DNA from: Siphonodentalium dalli
Taxonomy: Eukaryota; Mollusca; Scaphopoda; Gadilida; Siphonodentaliidae
DNA length: 64,000 nucleotides
NCBI GenBank assembly: GCA_032622095.1
Contig: CP136066.1
Coordinates: forward strand, 118,441,319 to 118,505,318
Direction of reading: 5' to 3'
Part shown: positions 1-10,631 of the stretch, piece after piece
Numbering within the stretch: position 1 is the stretch's first letter
Layout: every line of letters begins with the position of its first letter
The notes under the pieces: generated by a model
What the model saw: the letters and a program-made list of their open reading frames with translations, nothing else
Told to the model about the DNA's origin: nothing
Database searches by the model: none
Translations under genes and position numbers: made by a program

Positions 1-1690
1 TGAAGTTTATGCATACCTGGAATAAGCTGGATGGTCATTGACGAGCGTGTGGTTATATAGGGAGTGCCCTTTTGGTAACGGGTGGGTCGTATATTTATAT
101 ATGTTGTGAATGTATTATCATCGGTGGTGTATAGGGTGTAGATGAATGATCATGGATGGCGTGTATAAGTATACAGTGAGTTGCTGAATTGTCACGTGTG
201 AGGTGTATATGTAAGTATGAAACTTATGAGTGGTCATTTGTGCGGGTATTGGTATATTTGGAAGGGCTCACCATTGGTGAGGTCTATATGTATATCTGGA
301 TTGACTCTATGGTCATGGGTATGGCGAAAGATATACATGTAGTGGCTGTTTGGTCCATGTTGAGGTGAATAGGTATACAATGAGTGACTGTATGATCGTG
401 AATGTAATGAATATGTATACATAGAGTGACTATATGGTCAGGTGTAGGGGTATACCTGGTGTTCATGCATGGTGACTCATGGTTGTGTCGTCATTTGTGG
501 CATGTACCGGTATAACCATATATGGCTGTATGGTCAGGTGTACGTGTATAGAGTGGGTGACTATATTGTCTTTTGTGTGGTGTTTATGTACATATGAGGT
601 CATGGGTGGGTTGTACATGTGTAATTTGGGTGGCTATCGCTTTCCACAATGACTCAAGGATATGTTAATCAATAGAGAGGTCATGTCAAAGAGTTCTCCA
701 CCTGATAGTGTTTGTGTATATGGGGGAACTTTAAACGTGAAAAGCGATAGCCACCCATTACCACACAGTCATTCCATATATACATACACACCACAGACAT
801 AACAATATAGTGACCAACTGTATAAACGTACACATGACCCATGACCATGGATGGCCATACAGCCATGAGTCGCAATGCAGGCACACCGGTATAATCCTAA
901 ACATGACCCATAACCATAGTCACTCCTTGTATACCCATTCACCTCACCATTGGCCATACGGTCATCCCATGTATACCTATTCTCCACACACACAAGGTCA
1001 AATAGACATTCAATATATACATCAACACCACAACAATGACCATAGAATCACCCTGGGTATACATATCCACCTCACCAATGGTTATATAGCCACTCGCTTC
1101 ATACACATACCCTCACACATGGCACCTGGTCTACTCCTTCATCTGACCTATGGCCATATAGTCACCCCGTGTGTACTTATTCAAAACATTCATACATGAT
1201 CATGGTCAATCATTGTATATATATTCACCTCACCCTTGGCCATGTCACTCCCTGTATCCCTATTTGTGACACCATAGCAGGATAGCCACTCAAGATATAC
1301 TAATACTCCCCAGCCATGTCAGTATATTCACTCCATGTATGCATATGCACATCATCCATGGCCATATAGCCGCTCGCTATATGCACATACCCCTCGCCCA
1401 TGACCATATAGCAACACATGTGTATACCCGTATAACCTACACATGACCATACCGCCACGAGTCACCAAGCAGGAACAGGCGGGCATACTCATACACCTGA
1501 CACATAACCATTTAGTCACTCCCTGTATGGCTATCCATTACATTTATGATCATACAGTCACTCATTGTATACATACATGTACTCATCTCACCATTGACCA
1601 TGCAATAACTCCCTGTATAGTGTATACCTATTCACCTCACCATGATCATATAGTAACTCCCTGGCTACCATATTGGCATCTACCCTGTAT
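1..1690. repeat. Foldback array of a degenerate ~55-60 bp satellite
   Basis: Positions 1-640 and about 739-1690 carry the same degenerate unit in opposite orientations. On the right side it reads roughly 'ccatatagtcactccctgta' followed by 'tacctattcacctcacca'; on the left it is the reverse complement. The junction is marked by an inverted pair, GGGTGGCTATCGCTTT near 628-643 and AAAGCGATAGCCACCC at 741-756, with a ~95 bp spacer. Units vary by substitutions and small indels, so open frames of 60-130 codons arise by chance and are not genes. The left end runs off the window, so the full array size is unknown. Confidence 0.8.
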
Positions 1691-3501
1691 CCAGATGATA
1701 TGTTTTATCATAATGGACCAGAATAGCCACATATTATGGTTCATCTCAGTTCCGTTTCAAAGTTCTGCCCATTTCCTTTCAATAATATGGCAAGAATCAC
1801 AAAAGAGGTTCTCCGCAAAATTACATACGGCTACTTTAAAATGAATTTGTCATGCCCCATACGGAACTGGGACAAACAGAATAGAACGTAGTTGTCAGTT
1901 AATTAACTAACACGTATAATAACCAAGTGATGTCAGTGGTGACAATAGAAACAATGATCCATGGTGCATCAGACATGTTAGTATTCAATGTATATAATAC
2001 AGATTAGCCAATTATATATATCAACCACAACTTGTAAGCCATTGCAGGACACCCTGGGGCAATATTTACCATTTTTCATATTTTCGGCGGCCATTTTGGA
2101 AATTTTCTACACCAATTTCATTCCCATTGAAGTAAAACATCCGTCCAATAAAATAAAGCACATGGTTGTTGACATTCTATTAACATCCTGTGTGGTTTGT
2201 CGATAAAATGACTATCAAAATCGTCTTGCAAAAAAAATCGAAAATTTCACCCCTCTATTACGGAACCCTCGTCAATGGCAAATGTCTTAAAATGACCGCT
2301 ATAATATCACGCTTGATGACTGTCTCAAAAACATTGCCATTTACTAATGATTAATGTGAAGAAAAATGGAAGATAAGGTGAAATATTAATTAAATTTCCT
2401 ATTTTCGTGCATATGACGTCATTTTTCGGCGGCCATTTTGAATTTTTTTCGAAATTATTTGCCGTCATTTTGAAGAAGGACATCATACCAACAAAATGGC
2501 ATACATTTTGTCTGTGTCTTTTGCTAACAACCGATCTATTACAACGATTAAATACAGCTGGTCTAAATTAGAGGAAATGGCGGCCATCTTGGGTTCAAAT
2601 GGCTCTAGCACCTAGTAGGGCCACCTTTATTTTTCGGTGAAATCCGGATTCTTTATCTGGATACCATAGGGAACAATAAAAATAAGGTTATTTGTAATCA
2701 TCGGGGGGGGGGGGGTGCAGGTGGACCTTATTGGCTCCCCGACTATATGTCTCGTGTTCGTTATTATATTGTATGTGTTTATTATCATTAAATAAAGTTA
2801 TCATTTAAAATAAATGTATTCACGTCCTCAATTATTATTTCACAAAAAAGCTCAAATACCCCAAAACACAATAGCTTAGCTAGAGTCGCCAATTAGTTAA
2901 TCCGAGTACCTATAACACTAAGCGCCAGTGTTGTTGACACTTATGTTTGTATTAACCTTTGTCTATTGTCAAGTACGGTTTATGCCGGTCCGAATGTGGA
3001 CCCTCCTTCCTAAGTTACTTCCGGTTCGATTAAATTGCGTTTCTTTAAAGTGTTTTATTTCTGCGAATACTATCGTTGTATGTGCTACCCTATTGGCGAA
3101 GCACATAAGCCGCTTAAATGGGGCCGACCGTATATTTCAGTCTTGTTCATTGTAAACAAAGAAGATAATGCGACATCAAAGTCCGCTCACACCTTTTATT
3201 TTGGAACCGGTCGCATACACCTTATAGTGTGTTTTAGAACGAGAAGAAAAAATGAATAAAATCAGCAAATTTGTAAATTTAAAAACAATTCAAACGTTGT
3301 TGTATTCCATGTCCCAGCCCGGACAAATACACCAAATTTCAATAATATTCATTGAGAAACAACGGACCAAACGCTATATAACACTCCGTATACACCTTTT
3401 ATTCCGAGCCTCGGGTACATTTTTAGTGTGTACCGAATTGGCACACGTCGACTGGGGAGAGTTGGCCCTGGGGAGATTTGACCGATTCCGACACCTTCTA
3501 T
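1691..3501. other. No recognisable feature; one G-tract
   Basis: AT-rich DNA without a convincing gene, TIR or tandem array. A run of about 13 G lies near 2702-2715. Short frames at 2928-3259 lack domain signatures. The phrase 'tcggcggccattttg' recurs at about 2086 and 2427, a hint of diverged core-repeat material. Confidence 0.5.
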
Positions 3502-3502
3502 A

Positions 3503-3556
3503 AATACTAAATAACGCTAACCTACTGCAAATGTTTTACAGGACAACTGTTAACAC
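3503..3556 (+). repeat. 55 bp dispersed repeat, copy 1
   Basis: This segment, from AATACTAAATAACGCTAACC to CGACAACTGTTAAC, is nearly identical to 7303-7356 in the same orientation, while the surrounding sequence differs. It looks like a fragment of a dispersed element. Confidence 0.7.
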
Positions 3557-3649
3557 AAGAAAACTAAGATGCATGCATCAGGTCGGCCGTGAACTATCTA
3601 CCATAGAATTGTTGTAGCTATCGATTATACATTTTGAAACACCTGTCTG

Positions 3650-3965
3650 TATGTATGTATGGGTGTATGCATGAATGCATGTGTGTATGTGTTATAGACT
3701 CTAACACTCCTCGGATTTGGTATTTTACGTGTCAACTTGACCTCGCTCATAGGCATGTTTCTGGACCTTGACCGATCCGACTAAAAATTTGTGTGTAGGA
3801 CTACTTCGATCCCGGGAGCAATATGGACGGGTCCAATTTCACGTGGGACCATGTTCTCGAACGTGCTGATTTCGGCATGTTTCTGGACCAATTGAACAAT
3901 AGTTTGGCCAGACGCTGTATATACTGGGTACTGTCCAGATGGAGGCGATCACAAAAAAATCCCTA
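3650..3965 (+). repeat. Diverged ~122 bp core repeats
   Basis: The phrase GGCATGTTTCTGGACC occurs at about 3752 and 3874, with related surroundings ('gacctt', 'atggacgggtc'), which suggests two diverged units related to the array that follows. A short 'tgtatgtatg' microsatellite precedes it. Confidence 0.5.
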
Positions 3966-3969
3966 ACTA

Positions 3970-4505
3970 GCCCGAACGAAGACGAGTACATCAGCTAGTC
4001 TAATATATATTTTGGACATTTGTCTGTCTGTTTGTCTGTTAGCTATGGCCGGGAAAACTGCCTGACAGATTTGACGAAATTTGATACCTAGGGGAAATTA
4101 TTTCCAGGGAGTATTTTGGACGGGTCAAATGTTATCCCGACCTGACTTTGACATTCAAAAAGATCAATTCAAGGTCAAATCTGGTAAAACGGAAGTATTT
4201 CAACGAAATTTGATACCTACTGTTACTTTTGTCCCAGGAGTGTTTCGGGTGGGTCAAATCATGACCCTGACCTGATCTTGACATTCAAAATTGTCATTTC
4301 AAGGTCAAATCGGGTAAAGCCGGGCGGATTTCGACGGGTACTTTTGTCGTGACTTTTGTCCGGGGAGTGTTTTGGACGGGTCAAATCGTGACCCCGACAT
4401 GACCTTCACCTTTAAAATAGTCAATTCAAGGTTAAATCGCGCAATTCTTCGAAAATCAGAGGGGAACATCCCGGACGAAGTCGGGTCCACCAGCTACTAT
4501 TATAT
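3970..4505 (+). mobile_element. Core-repeat element of the 'GACGAAGTCGGGTCC' family
   Basis: About three ~110-130 bp core units, each containing 'ggacgggtcaaat', 'gaccttgac' and 'caaggtcaaatcgggtaaa', are bracketed by similar end sequences: 'cgaacgaagacgag..cagctagt' near 3974 and 'cggacgaagtcgggtccacc' near 4473. A 'tgtctgtctg' stretch lies near the 5' end. The same core recurs reversed at 21025-21180 and forward at 45580-45700. The organisation resembles pearl/HINE-type molluscan elements; assignment is inference. Confidence 0.6.
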
Positions 4506-4739
4506 ATTTCTAGATTTAGTTACAAACTAAATACCTGTATGTTGTACAAAGAAATGTTTGACAAATATATCTGTATCAATATTAGCATGCGGGTCATTAA
4601 AAGAGATACGACGAAAACGAATTTGAAGGGTGCATGTATCAGGTAAATTTTTATATTTCAAATGATGATAGGAATGCGGAAAGTTGAAGTACCTACGTAA
4701 TACTGGCTATCCGCATGAAGAGATATACATGTATATAAA

Positions 4740-5040
4740 AACCAAAATAGAAGATGACTGCTGGCGACAATGTTTTCCAAAAAAAATTCAAAGCATTCGA
4801 TAGCTCCCATCTAGTTGTCAGCCCGAAGATCAATATGAAGTTTGGTGACTATCAGATGAGGGATATGTCTGTACAGTTGCTAAACAATTCAGTCATGCAA
4901 AAGAGGATCAAAGAGTAAGATACCAAATTGCTGCCTGTGGTAATGTTTTTTAACGAAATTCGGGAAAATTAGATTACTCTCACGCTGGTTATCCAGAAGA
5001 TCATTGGGAATCTGGTGACGATCGGACAAGGGGTGTTTTC
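4740..5040 (-). repeat. Two diverged core units, reverse orientation
   Basis: Phrases such as 'gatagctcccatctagttg' and 'atatgaagtttggtgact' are reverse complements of phrases in the ~160 bp core units at 43260-43345 ('caactagatgggagctatc', 'caccaaacttcatat'). I read two diverged units here; no terminal structure is visible. Confidence 0.5.
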
Positions 5041-5707
5041 TATTCTTATGTGTATTATATATTGACAAATGCCAGCGATGTCCGAGACTGTGTTGTCGAT
5101 ATAAACAATTTATATTTTAACCCTTTCAATACCGAATGGATGCGCTCATTCAGTTATATGAAAGCATGCATTGGGATAGTCTATTCCACACTAAGGGGGC
5201 CGGTGTTCTGATAATATAACAACCATGCCGTGTCCATGTGAGTATATGCCAATATTAGGTAATGTGGTTTAGTTCTTTGCGATTCACAGTACAGTTGTGC
5301 TTGACATATAAGCCCATGCACATGGCTCAGCCATTTTACAATTCCGGTGGCGGAGATTTTTAAATGTGGCTGGCGTTAGCGATAATATGGCTGGCGGCGG
5401 CTTGTGGCCAATATGGCTGACGGCGGCGGCGTGCGATGGCGGCTTCGGGCTCTATCGCCAGGTTACACATATCTATATAATAGAGTGCTCATATTGAAAT
5501 CACTCATAATTGCATTGACATTTGGATAGGTAGGTTGTATTGTAGACACACGAATTAAATTTGTCTGGCCATGAATGTCAATGCACCATGATAGTTATCG
5601 ATGTCAATAATGCGTTTCGTTGAGATCTTGATTGAGTTGATGACAATATTCTGACAAAATTTCTTTTCGATCTATAAAAATGCTGCTTTTTATTATCGAC
5701 ATGATCA
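5041..5707. other. No recognisable feature
   Basis: AT-rich sequence with a short GC-richer patch near 5340-5460 ('atggctggcggcggc' and variants). No gene, RNA gene or element boundary is visible. Confidence 0.5.
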
Positions 5708-6356
5708 CTTGCTCACCTCTTGCTCATTTGCTCATTTGTATTGCTCATTTGCTCATTTTTTTGCTCATTTGCTCATTTTTATTGCTCATTTTTATTGCTC
5801 ATTTGCTCATTTTTTGCTCATTTGCTCATTTTTTTGCTCATTTGCTCATTTTTATTGCTCATTTGCTCATTTTTATTGCTCATTTGCTCATTTTTTTTGC
5901 TCATTTGCTCATTTCTTTGCTCATTTGCTCATTTGTTTGCTCATTTGCTCATTTTTATTGCTCATTTTTTTGCTCATTTTCTTGCTCATTTGCTCATTTT
6001 TATTGCTCATTTGCTCATTTTCTTGCTCATTTGCTCATTTTTTTGCTCATTTGCTCATTTTTATTGCTCATTTGCTCATTTTCTTGCTCATTTGCTCATT
6101 TGCTTGCTCATTTGCTCATTTTCTTGCTCATTTGCTCATTTTTTTGCTCATTTGCTCATTTTTTTGCTCATTTTTTTGCTCATTTGCTCATCTTTTTTGC
6201 TCATTTGCTCATTTTTTTGCTCATTTGCTCATTTTTTTTGCTCATTTGCTCATTTTTTTGCTCATTTGCTCATTTGTTTGCTCATTTGCTCATTTTTATT
6301 GCTCATTTGCTCATTTTTTTGCTCATTTGCTCATTTTTTTGCTCATTTGCTCATTG
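5708..6356 (+). repeat. Minisatellite (TTGCTCATTTGCTCATTTTTT)n
   Basis: About 30 units of a ~21 bp motif made of TTGCTCAT and a T-run of variable length. It contains no TAA, TAG or TGA in any forward frame, so three overlapping frames of ~230 codons exist, rich in AHLLIF, LLICSF and CSFAHF repeats. That is a property of the motif, not evidence for a protein: the frames shift with each T-run change and have no non-repeat domain. Confidence 0.9.
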
Positions 6357-6407
6357 ATTGGTGCATACTCAAGAGTCATAGACCTAACATCCAATGTACG
6401 TTAATGG

Positions 6408-6552
6408 TGTCATAGCGTGGGTACATAGAAGACTGTATAACACTATGCCTATGTCCGTATCTGTTGTCACACCGTGAGTGGATTGTCCGCCTTTAATGAT
6501 GTCATAGTGTGTGTACATGCAAGACAGTATAATACTATGATTATGTCTGTAT
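6408..6552 (+). repeat. Two ~91 bp tandem units
   Basis: 'gtcatagcgtgggtacat..agac.gtataa.actatg' at 6408-6461 recurs at 6499-6552 with about 85% identity by eye. It is a small, diverged tandem duplication just downstream of the minisatellite. Confidence 0.6.
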
Positions 6553-6965
6553 AAATTTCAAGGTTCAATTCATTCGGGTAGTAATTTCGAATATGTTCAA
6601 CGCTCTTCATTCGTGCGCTTGTATTGTTAACATTCATTCATAATGAGTGTCCCTTTAGATCGATAAATAAGTTAAAGGTCATTACATTCCACAGTCAAAT
6701 CTATTGGTGATCGAATTTGATAACTATTTTATTGGAACAACTAAGAGTATTATTTACGTGAGATCAATGAGTCCAATTATTATAAATAATACATTGCAGG
6801 CATCGGTGGATACCCGATTGCCACATTTAGTGATCACGTGATAAACTGATAAAATGTCCAAGTGACGTACTATATGTATGCATTCTGATCCGCTGTCGTT
6901 ATTCATTCCATAACGTAATGCCTCAGGCCAGTCGAAAATTGGTTGCTCGTCATCTTCATTATATT

Positions 6966-7212
6966 GAAATTTGGGAAGTTTTTGAAATTTTGGAAGTTTT
7001 TGAAATTTTGGAAATTTTGGAAGTTTTGGAAATTTTTGGAGTTTTGGAAATTTTGGAAATTTTGGAAATTTTGGAAGTTTTGGAAATTTTGGAAGTTTTG
7101 GAAATTCTGGAAATTTTGGAAGTTTTTGAAATTTTTGAAATATTTGAAAGTTTTGGAAATTTTGGAAGTTTTTGAAGTTTTGATATTTTGGAAGTTTTGG
7201 GTTTTTGGGAAT
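6966..7212 (+). repeat. Minisatellite (TTTTGGAAA/G)n
   Basis: About 25 units of a 9-10 bp motif, TTTTGGAAA or TTTTGGAAG. The motif lacks stop codons on both strands, giving overlapping frames (EILEVL and KFWKFW repeats on +, SKISKT repeats on -). The frames contain nothing but the repeat. Confidence 0.9.
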
Positions 7213-7302
7213 ATTTTAGTACAACCAATTTTAGACCCAAAGATTCTATTTTTAGATGTGAAGCGAACGAGCCGGCTATTCTTCTGTTAAAGGACATCCA
7301 CA

Positions 7303-7356
7303 AATACTAAATAACGCTAACCTACTGCCGAATGTTTTACACGACAACTGTTAACA
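7303..7356 (+). repeat. 55 bp dispersed repeat, copy 2
   Basis: Near-identical to 3503-3556 in the same orientation, with a single inserted base and a few substitutions. It directly precedes a 160 bp tandem duplication. Confidence 0.7.
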
Positions 7357-7358
7357 TA

Positions 7359-7690
7359 TTTGGGCTGAATTCATCTGACGCGGTATTATTCCTCAAAATA
7401 AACAACAAAACCATCGTTACTTGGAAATGTAGTTTGGGCTAACATTTACATAAATCCTCCACATCATTTATTCGACACACACGTCAGATGAAAAACAGAC
7501 ATGAAGTAACCGGCCAAATTGGCCGAAATAATTGGGCTGAAATCATCTGATGCGGTATTATTCCTCAAAATAAACAACAAAACCATCGTTACTTGGGCTA
7601 ACATTTACATAAATCCTCCACATGATTTATCCCGACACACAGGTCAGATGAAAAACAGCCACCAGAGAAACGCCCAAATTGGGCGAAATG
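7359..7690 (+). repeat. Tandem duplication of a ~160-170 bp unit
   Basis: 'gggctgaattcatctgacgc' at about 7361 recurs as 'gggctgaaatcatctgatgc' at about 7533. Both copies continue through 'aaacaacaaaaccatcgtta' and end in a short palindrome: 'ggccaaattggccgaaat' in copy 1 and 'gcccaaattgggcgaaat' in copy 2. The second copy lacks about 13 bases after 'cgttacttgg'. Confidence 0.8.
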
Positions 7691-7810
7691 AGGGGGACCA
7701 CCCCACCCCCTCTCAGACTGGCATCCGGCATCCGGCCTAAAATGGGGGGGGGGGTGGCATCTGGAATACTCCATAACAGAGGGTGGCATCCGTAATACTA
7801 TTTATACCAA
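7690..7810 (+). repeat. GC-rich dispersed repeat ('ggcatccggaatact')
   Basis: Shares its order of phrases (gagggggaccacccc, a G/C run, ggcatctggaatactc, ataacagagggtggcatcc) with 28938-29040 and, more loosely, with 13875-14070 and 15096-15170. It is probably the end of a dispersed DNA element; no full copy was resolved. Confidence 0.6.
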
Positions 7811-8204
7811 TTTAACCCATTGTTGCCAAACGTTTATAGCTAAAACAACGCATTGGTAGTGTCAAATGTGCAATTCATTCTATATATGACCATATATACT
7901 CAAAGAAAGAATGAGACGTGGGAGTACTAATGCAACTATCCCTTTACGTTGCTCCATTCCGTCTCCATGTCACAGCATAAAAACCTTCCGTGTGGGAATT
8001 CTAGGTCGGGTTTAGCCTCTTCAATGATAGTTTTGTTTTGAAATTCGTCACACCCAACGATGTGGCCCACTGAGTAACACCGTACTCATTGATGAGGAGG
8101 GTTTTTGGCTCCGATAATGAAATATTGGTTCCATTTGACAGAGACAAACAAAAACTCCACTGTTCCGGACGGCGTGATGAACTGAATTCCATCCGGATGG
8201 ATTA
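7811..8204. other. No recognisable feature
   Basis: Unremarkable sequence up to the sharp left edge of the tandem duplication at 8205. Confidence 0.5.
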
Positions 8205-9610
8205 GTCCAGGAGATATTGGTCGACCTCTGCACCCCCCCAGGACTCAACTTCATCCTACTAATTTTCTTTCTTAATGTCTCCTCTAATATTTTTCTGTTG
8301 TTAACAAGAAAATAAAGTGGTCGCAGAGACTCCAGACAAGATGGCGTCCATCATGGTGGCCATTTTTTTTATATGCACCAGGTATCTTTGAGCACCATTA
8401 TAGTAAAGATGATATCACATGGGGTCTTGTTTCCGCTCGATTCGTTATGCTAATATATAACCATTACAAATTAGCCAAAAATCCGACTCCAGAATCCAAT
8501 ATGGCGGTCAAGACATTTCACCGCCTTTCGTTTGTCTCTGTGGGAAAATATTGGCATCTTGGCGTAAATTTATACATTTATTGTCGAGACAACTCACCGA
8601 TTCTTACAGTTGAGTTGGAAATACTGAGGTGAAGTAATTACCTTACATCTCATACACGAAATTGTTTTCCAAATCGAAGATGACGGCCAAAATGGCGACC
8701 AAAATTTGAAAACACGCCTACATTAATTTACTTTCTTACGATGGACGTTATTGTTTCGCGATTTCTACCCACCATTACATGTTGATATGGAATATTGATA
8801 TGAAGTATGTATTCATTTGAGTTTGGCAATTGATACTCACAGTCAAGTAGGCTATCAAGAAGTGTGTGTATATTATGCATTATGGTCTTCTACGCCTTAG
8901 CAGAAAGGCATCTGTCAAATGTCAGGCTTTCAACATTCGAAGCCATATACAGAAGTTTTACGGGTACGTCAGTGCATTAGATGAGTATATGAATTGATGA
9001 ACCATATATTGAGAAGTGGCTGTTTGGGAAGATCATCAGGTGCACATGTTGTTATCCCCATCAGGTTACCAAAGCTGAATATACGCAGATAGAGACCGGC
9101 ACCGCCATATGCATTGTTTGACACATGCCGATTAGTGGGACCTTTCTACAAAGAAGTTTAGAAAACTGTGTTGGTGTGAGCGAGATAGATTAATCTGACG
9201 AAGAGACGGAAACTGGTCCAGTTAATGCTGAAAGTGGCAAATCAGAATAAACTCAGGTACTGTTGTTTTCATTCTTGGAAGTTAAAATATGACTATTCGG
9301 CGCACTATTTGATTCAACGTTAAAATAACATCCAGAAATTCAACGTTATGTTTCCAACGTTATATCAACGTAGATTCAACGTATAAAAATTCAGCGTTAG
9401 GTTTCCAACATTAATTCAACGTAGATTCAACGTTAAGATAACGTCCCGAATTCAACGTTAGGTTTCCAACGTTATTTCAACATTGATTCAACGTAGAATG
9501 AAAATCCAAAAATTAAACCGTTAGAATTCTAACGTTAGTTCAACGTTGATTCAACGTTAAAATAACATCCAGAAATTTAACGTTAGGTTTCCAACGTTAT
9601 ATCAACGTAC
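8205..9610 (+). repeat. Tandem duplication copy A (1406 bp)
   Basis: Starts with 'gtccaggagatattggtcga' and ends with 'gttatatcaacgtac' at 9610, where copy B begins with the same 'gtccaggag'. The copies differ by scattered substitutions and C-run length, so the duplication is young. Copy A keeps an uninterrupted CATCTTG at 8555-8561, the empty target of the transposon inserted in copy B. A diverged, rearranged third copy lies at 34555-35605. Confidence 0.92.
9312..9610. repeat. AACGTT-word array, first block
   Basis: Degenerate phrases such as TTCAACGTTGATTCAACG and 'ttaggtttccaacgtt' repeat at irregular 15-45 bp spacing. The core AACGTT is self-complementary, so the array has dyad symmetry at many points. 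It forms the right end of duplication copy A. Confidence 0.8.
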
Positions 9611-10059
9611 GTCCAGGAGATATTGGTCGACCTCTGCACCCCCCCCCCCCCCAGGACTCAACTTCATCCCACTAATTTTCTTTCTTAATGTCTCCTCTAA
9701 TTTTTTTCTGTTGTTAACAAGAAAATAAAGTGGTCGCAGAGACTCCAGACAAGATGGCGTCCATCATGGTGGCCATTTTTTTTATATGCACCAGGTATCT
9801 TTGAGCACCATTATAGTAAAGATGATATCACATGGGGTCTTGTTTCCGCTCGATTCGTTATGCTTATATATAACCATTACAAATTAGCCAAAAATCCGAC
9901 TCCAGAATCCAATATGGCGGTCAAGACATTTCACCGCCTTTCGTTTGTCTCTGTGGGAAAATATTGGCATCTTGCAGGGGGGGGGGGGTCGGAAAAAAGT
10001 TCCAGGCACGTATGATGATTTTTTTTTTTCGGGCCTCGGACCACCCACCCACCCAATTT

Positions 10060-10158
10060 CTTCCGTTTCCGGCCTTTTTTTCCAGGCAATTTTGGACACC
10101 CAGCCTTTTTTTTCCGTTTCAGGAAGTTTTTTCCGGTCAGTTTTGGACACACACCCCC
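10060..10158 (+). repeat. Two ~48 bp subterminal units of the 1487 bp transposon
   Basis: 'ttccgtttccggcc..ttttggacacccagcc' is followed by 'ttccgtttcaggaa..ttttggacacacaccc'. This is an imperfect tandem pair just inside the left TIR. Open frames on both strands here are low complexity and not genes. Confidence 0.6.
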
Positions 10159-10497
10159 CTTAAATTTGAGAAAAATTATCAATTGAGCAACCAAATAGCT
10201 GATTATCCTGCATTATCATAATTTATTGCGCTATATTTGAATAGAACAGTGCATAATGAGATAACTATACTATTTGAATTTATCATATAAGTGTCAATAA
10301 TCCAGAAATGTGTCAACATAATCACATTTCTAGGGATATATAGGCAGAGTGCCAAGGTTTTTATTAACATTCATTTTCATAATATATAGTCACATGATCT
10401 AGTCACATAATCACATTTGAGTATTCTACAGAATACATGGTACCGGTACAACAAATTTCAGATTATTTGATATTTTTGATATTTGCTATGTGATATA

Positions 10498-10631
10498 CAG
10501 TAATGCCCTAATTAATCGACTCCATAACCACAGCAGAATAATGGGTACTTTAATTTTAATTTCCGACTAAATCCTGAAAATTACCCATTATTCTGCTGTG
10601 GTTATGGAGTCGTTTAATTAGGGCATTACTG
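10498..10631. mobile_element. 134 bp hairpin MITE with TA target duplication
   Basis: Two ~50 bp arms, 10498-10547 and 10582-10631, are almost perfect inverted repeats starting CAGTAATGCCCTAATTAA, with a 34 bp loop. TA flanks it on both sides (10496-10497, 10632-10633). TA duplication and CAGT-type ends fit the Tc1/mariner group (family knowledge). It is nested inside the 1487 bp transposon. Confidence 0.9.

Noticed and set aside
810-1844. His/Tyr-rich ORFs of ~130 codons
   Set aside because: They read through the degenerate 55-60 bp satellite, have no domain, and similar frames occur on the opposite arm.
2702-2715. G-runs (also near 7743, 9977, 40582, 44481) as G-quadruplex regulators
   Set aside because: They are single uninterrupted runs of variable length inside or beside repeats; no regulatory context is visible.
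5708-6356. Possible CRISPR-like array
   Set aside because: Units are 21 bp tandem copies with no unique spacers, and the sequence is eukaryotic.
5680-6415. Three overlapping ~230-codon plus-strand ORFs
   Set aside because: All are translations of one stop-free minisatellite; no non-repeat sequence or start context supports a protein.
6918-7303. ORFs on both strands (85-115 codons)
   Set aside because: They translate the TTTTGGAAA minisatellite; both strands are open for the same reason.
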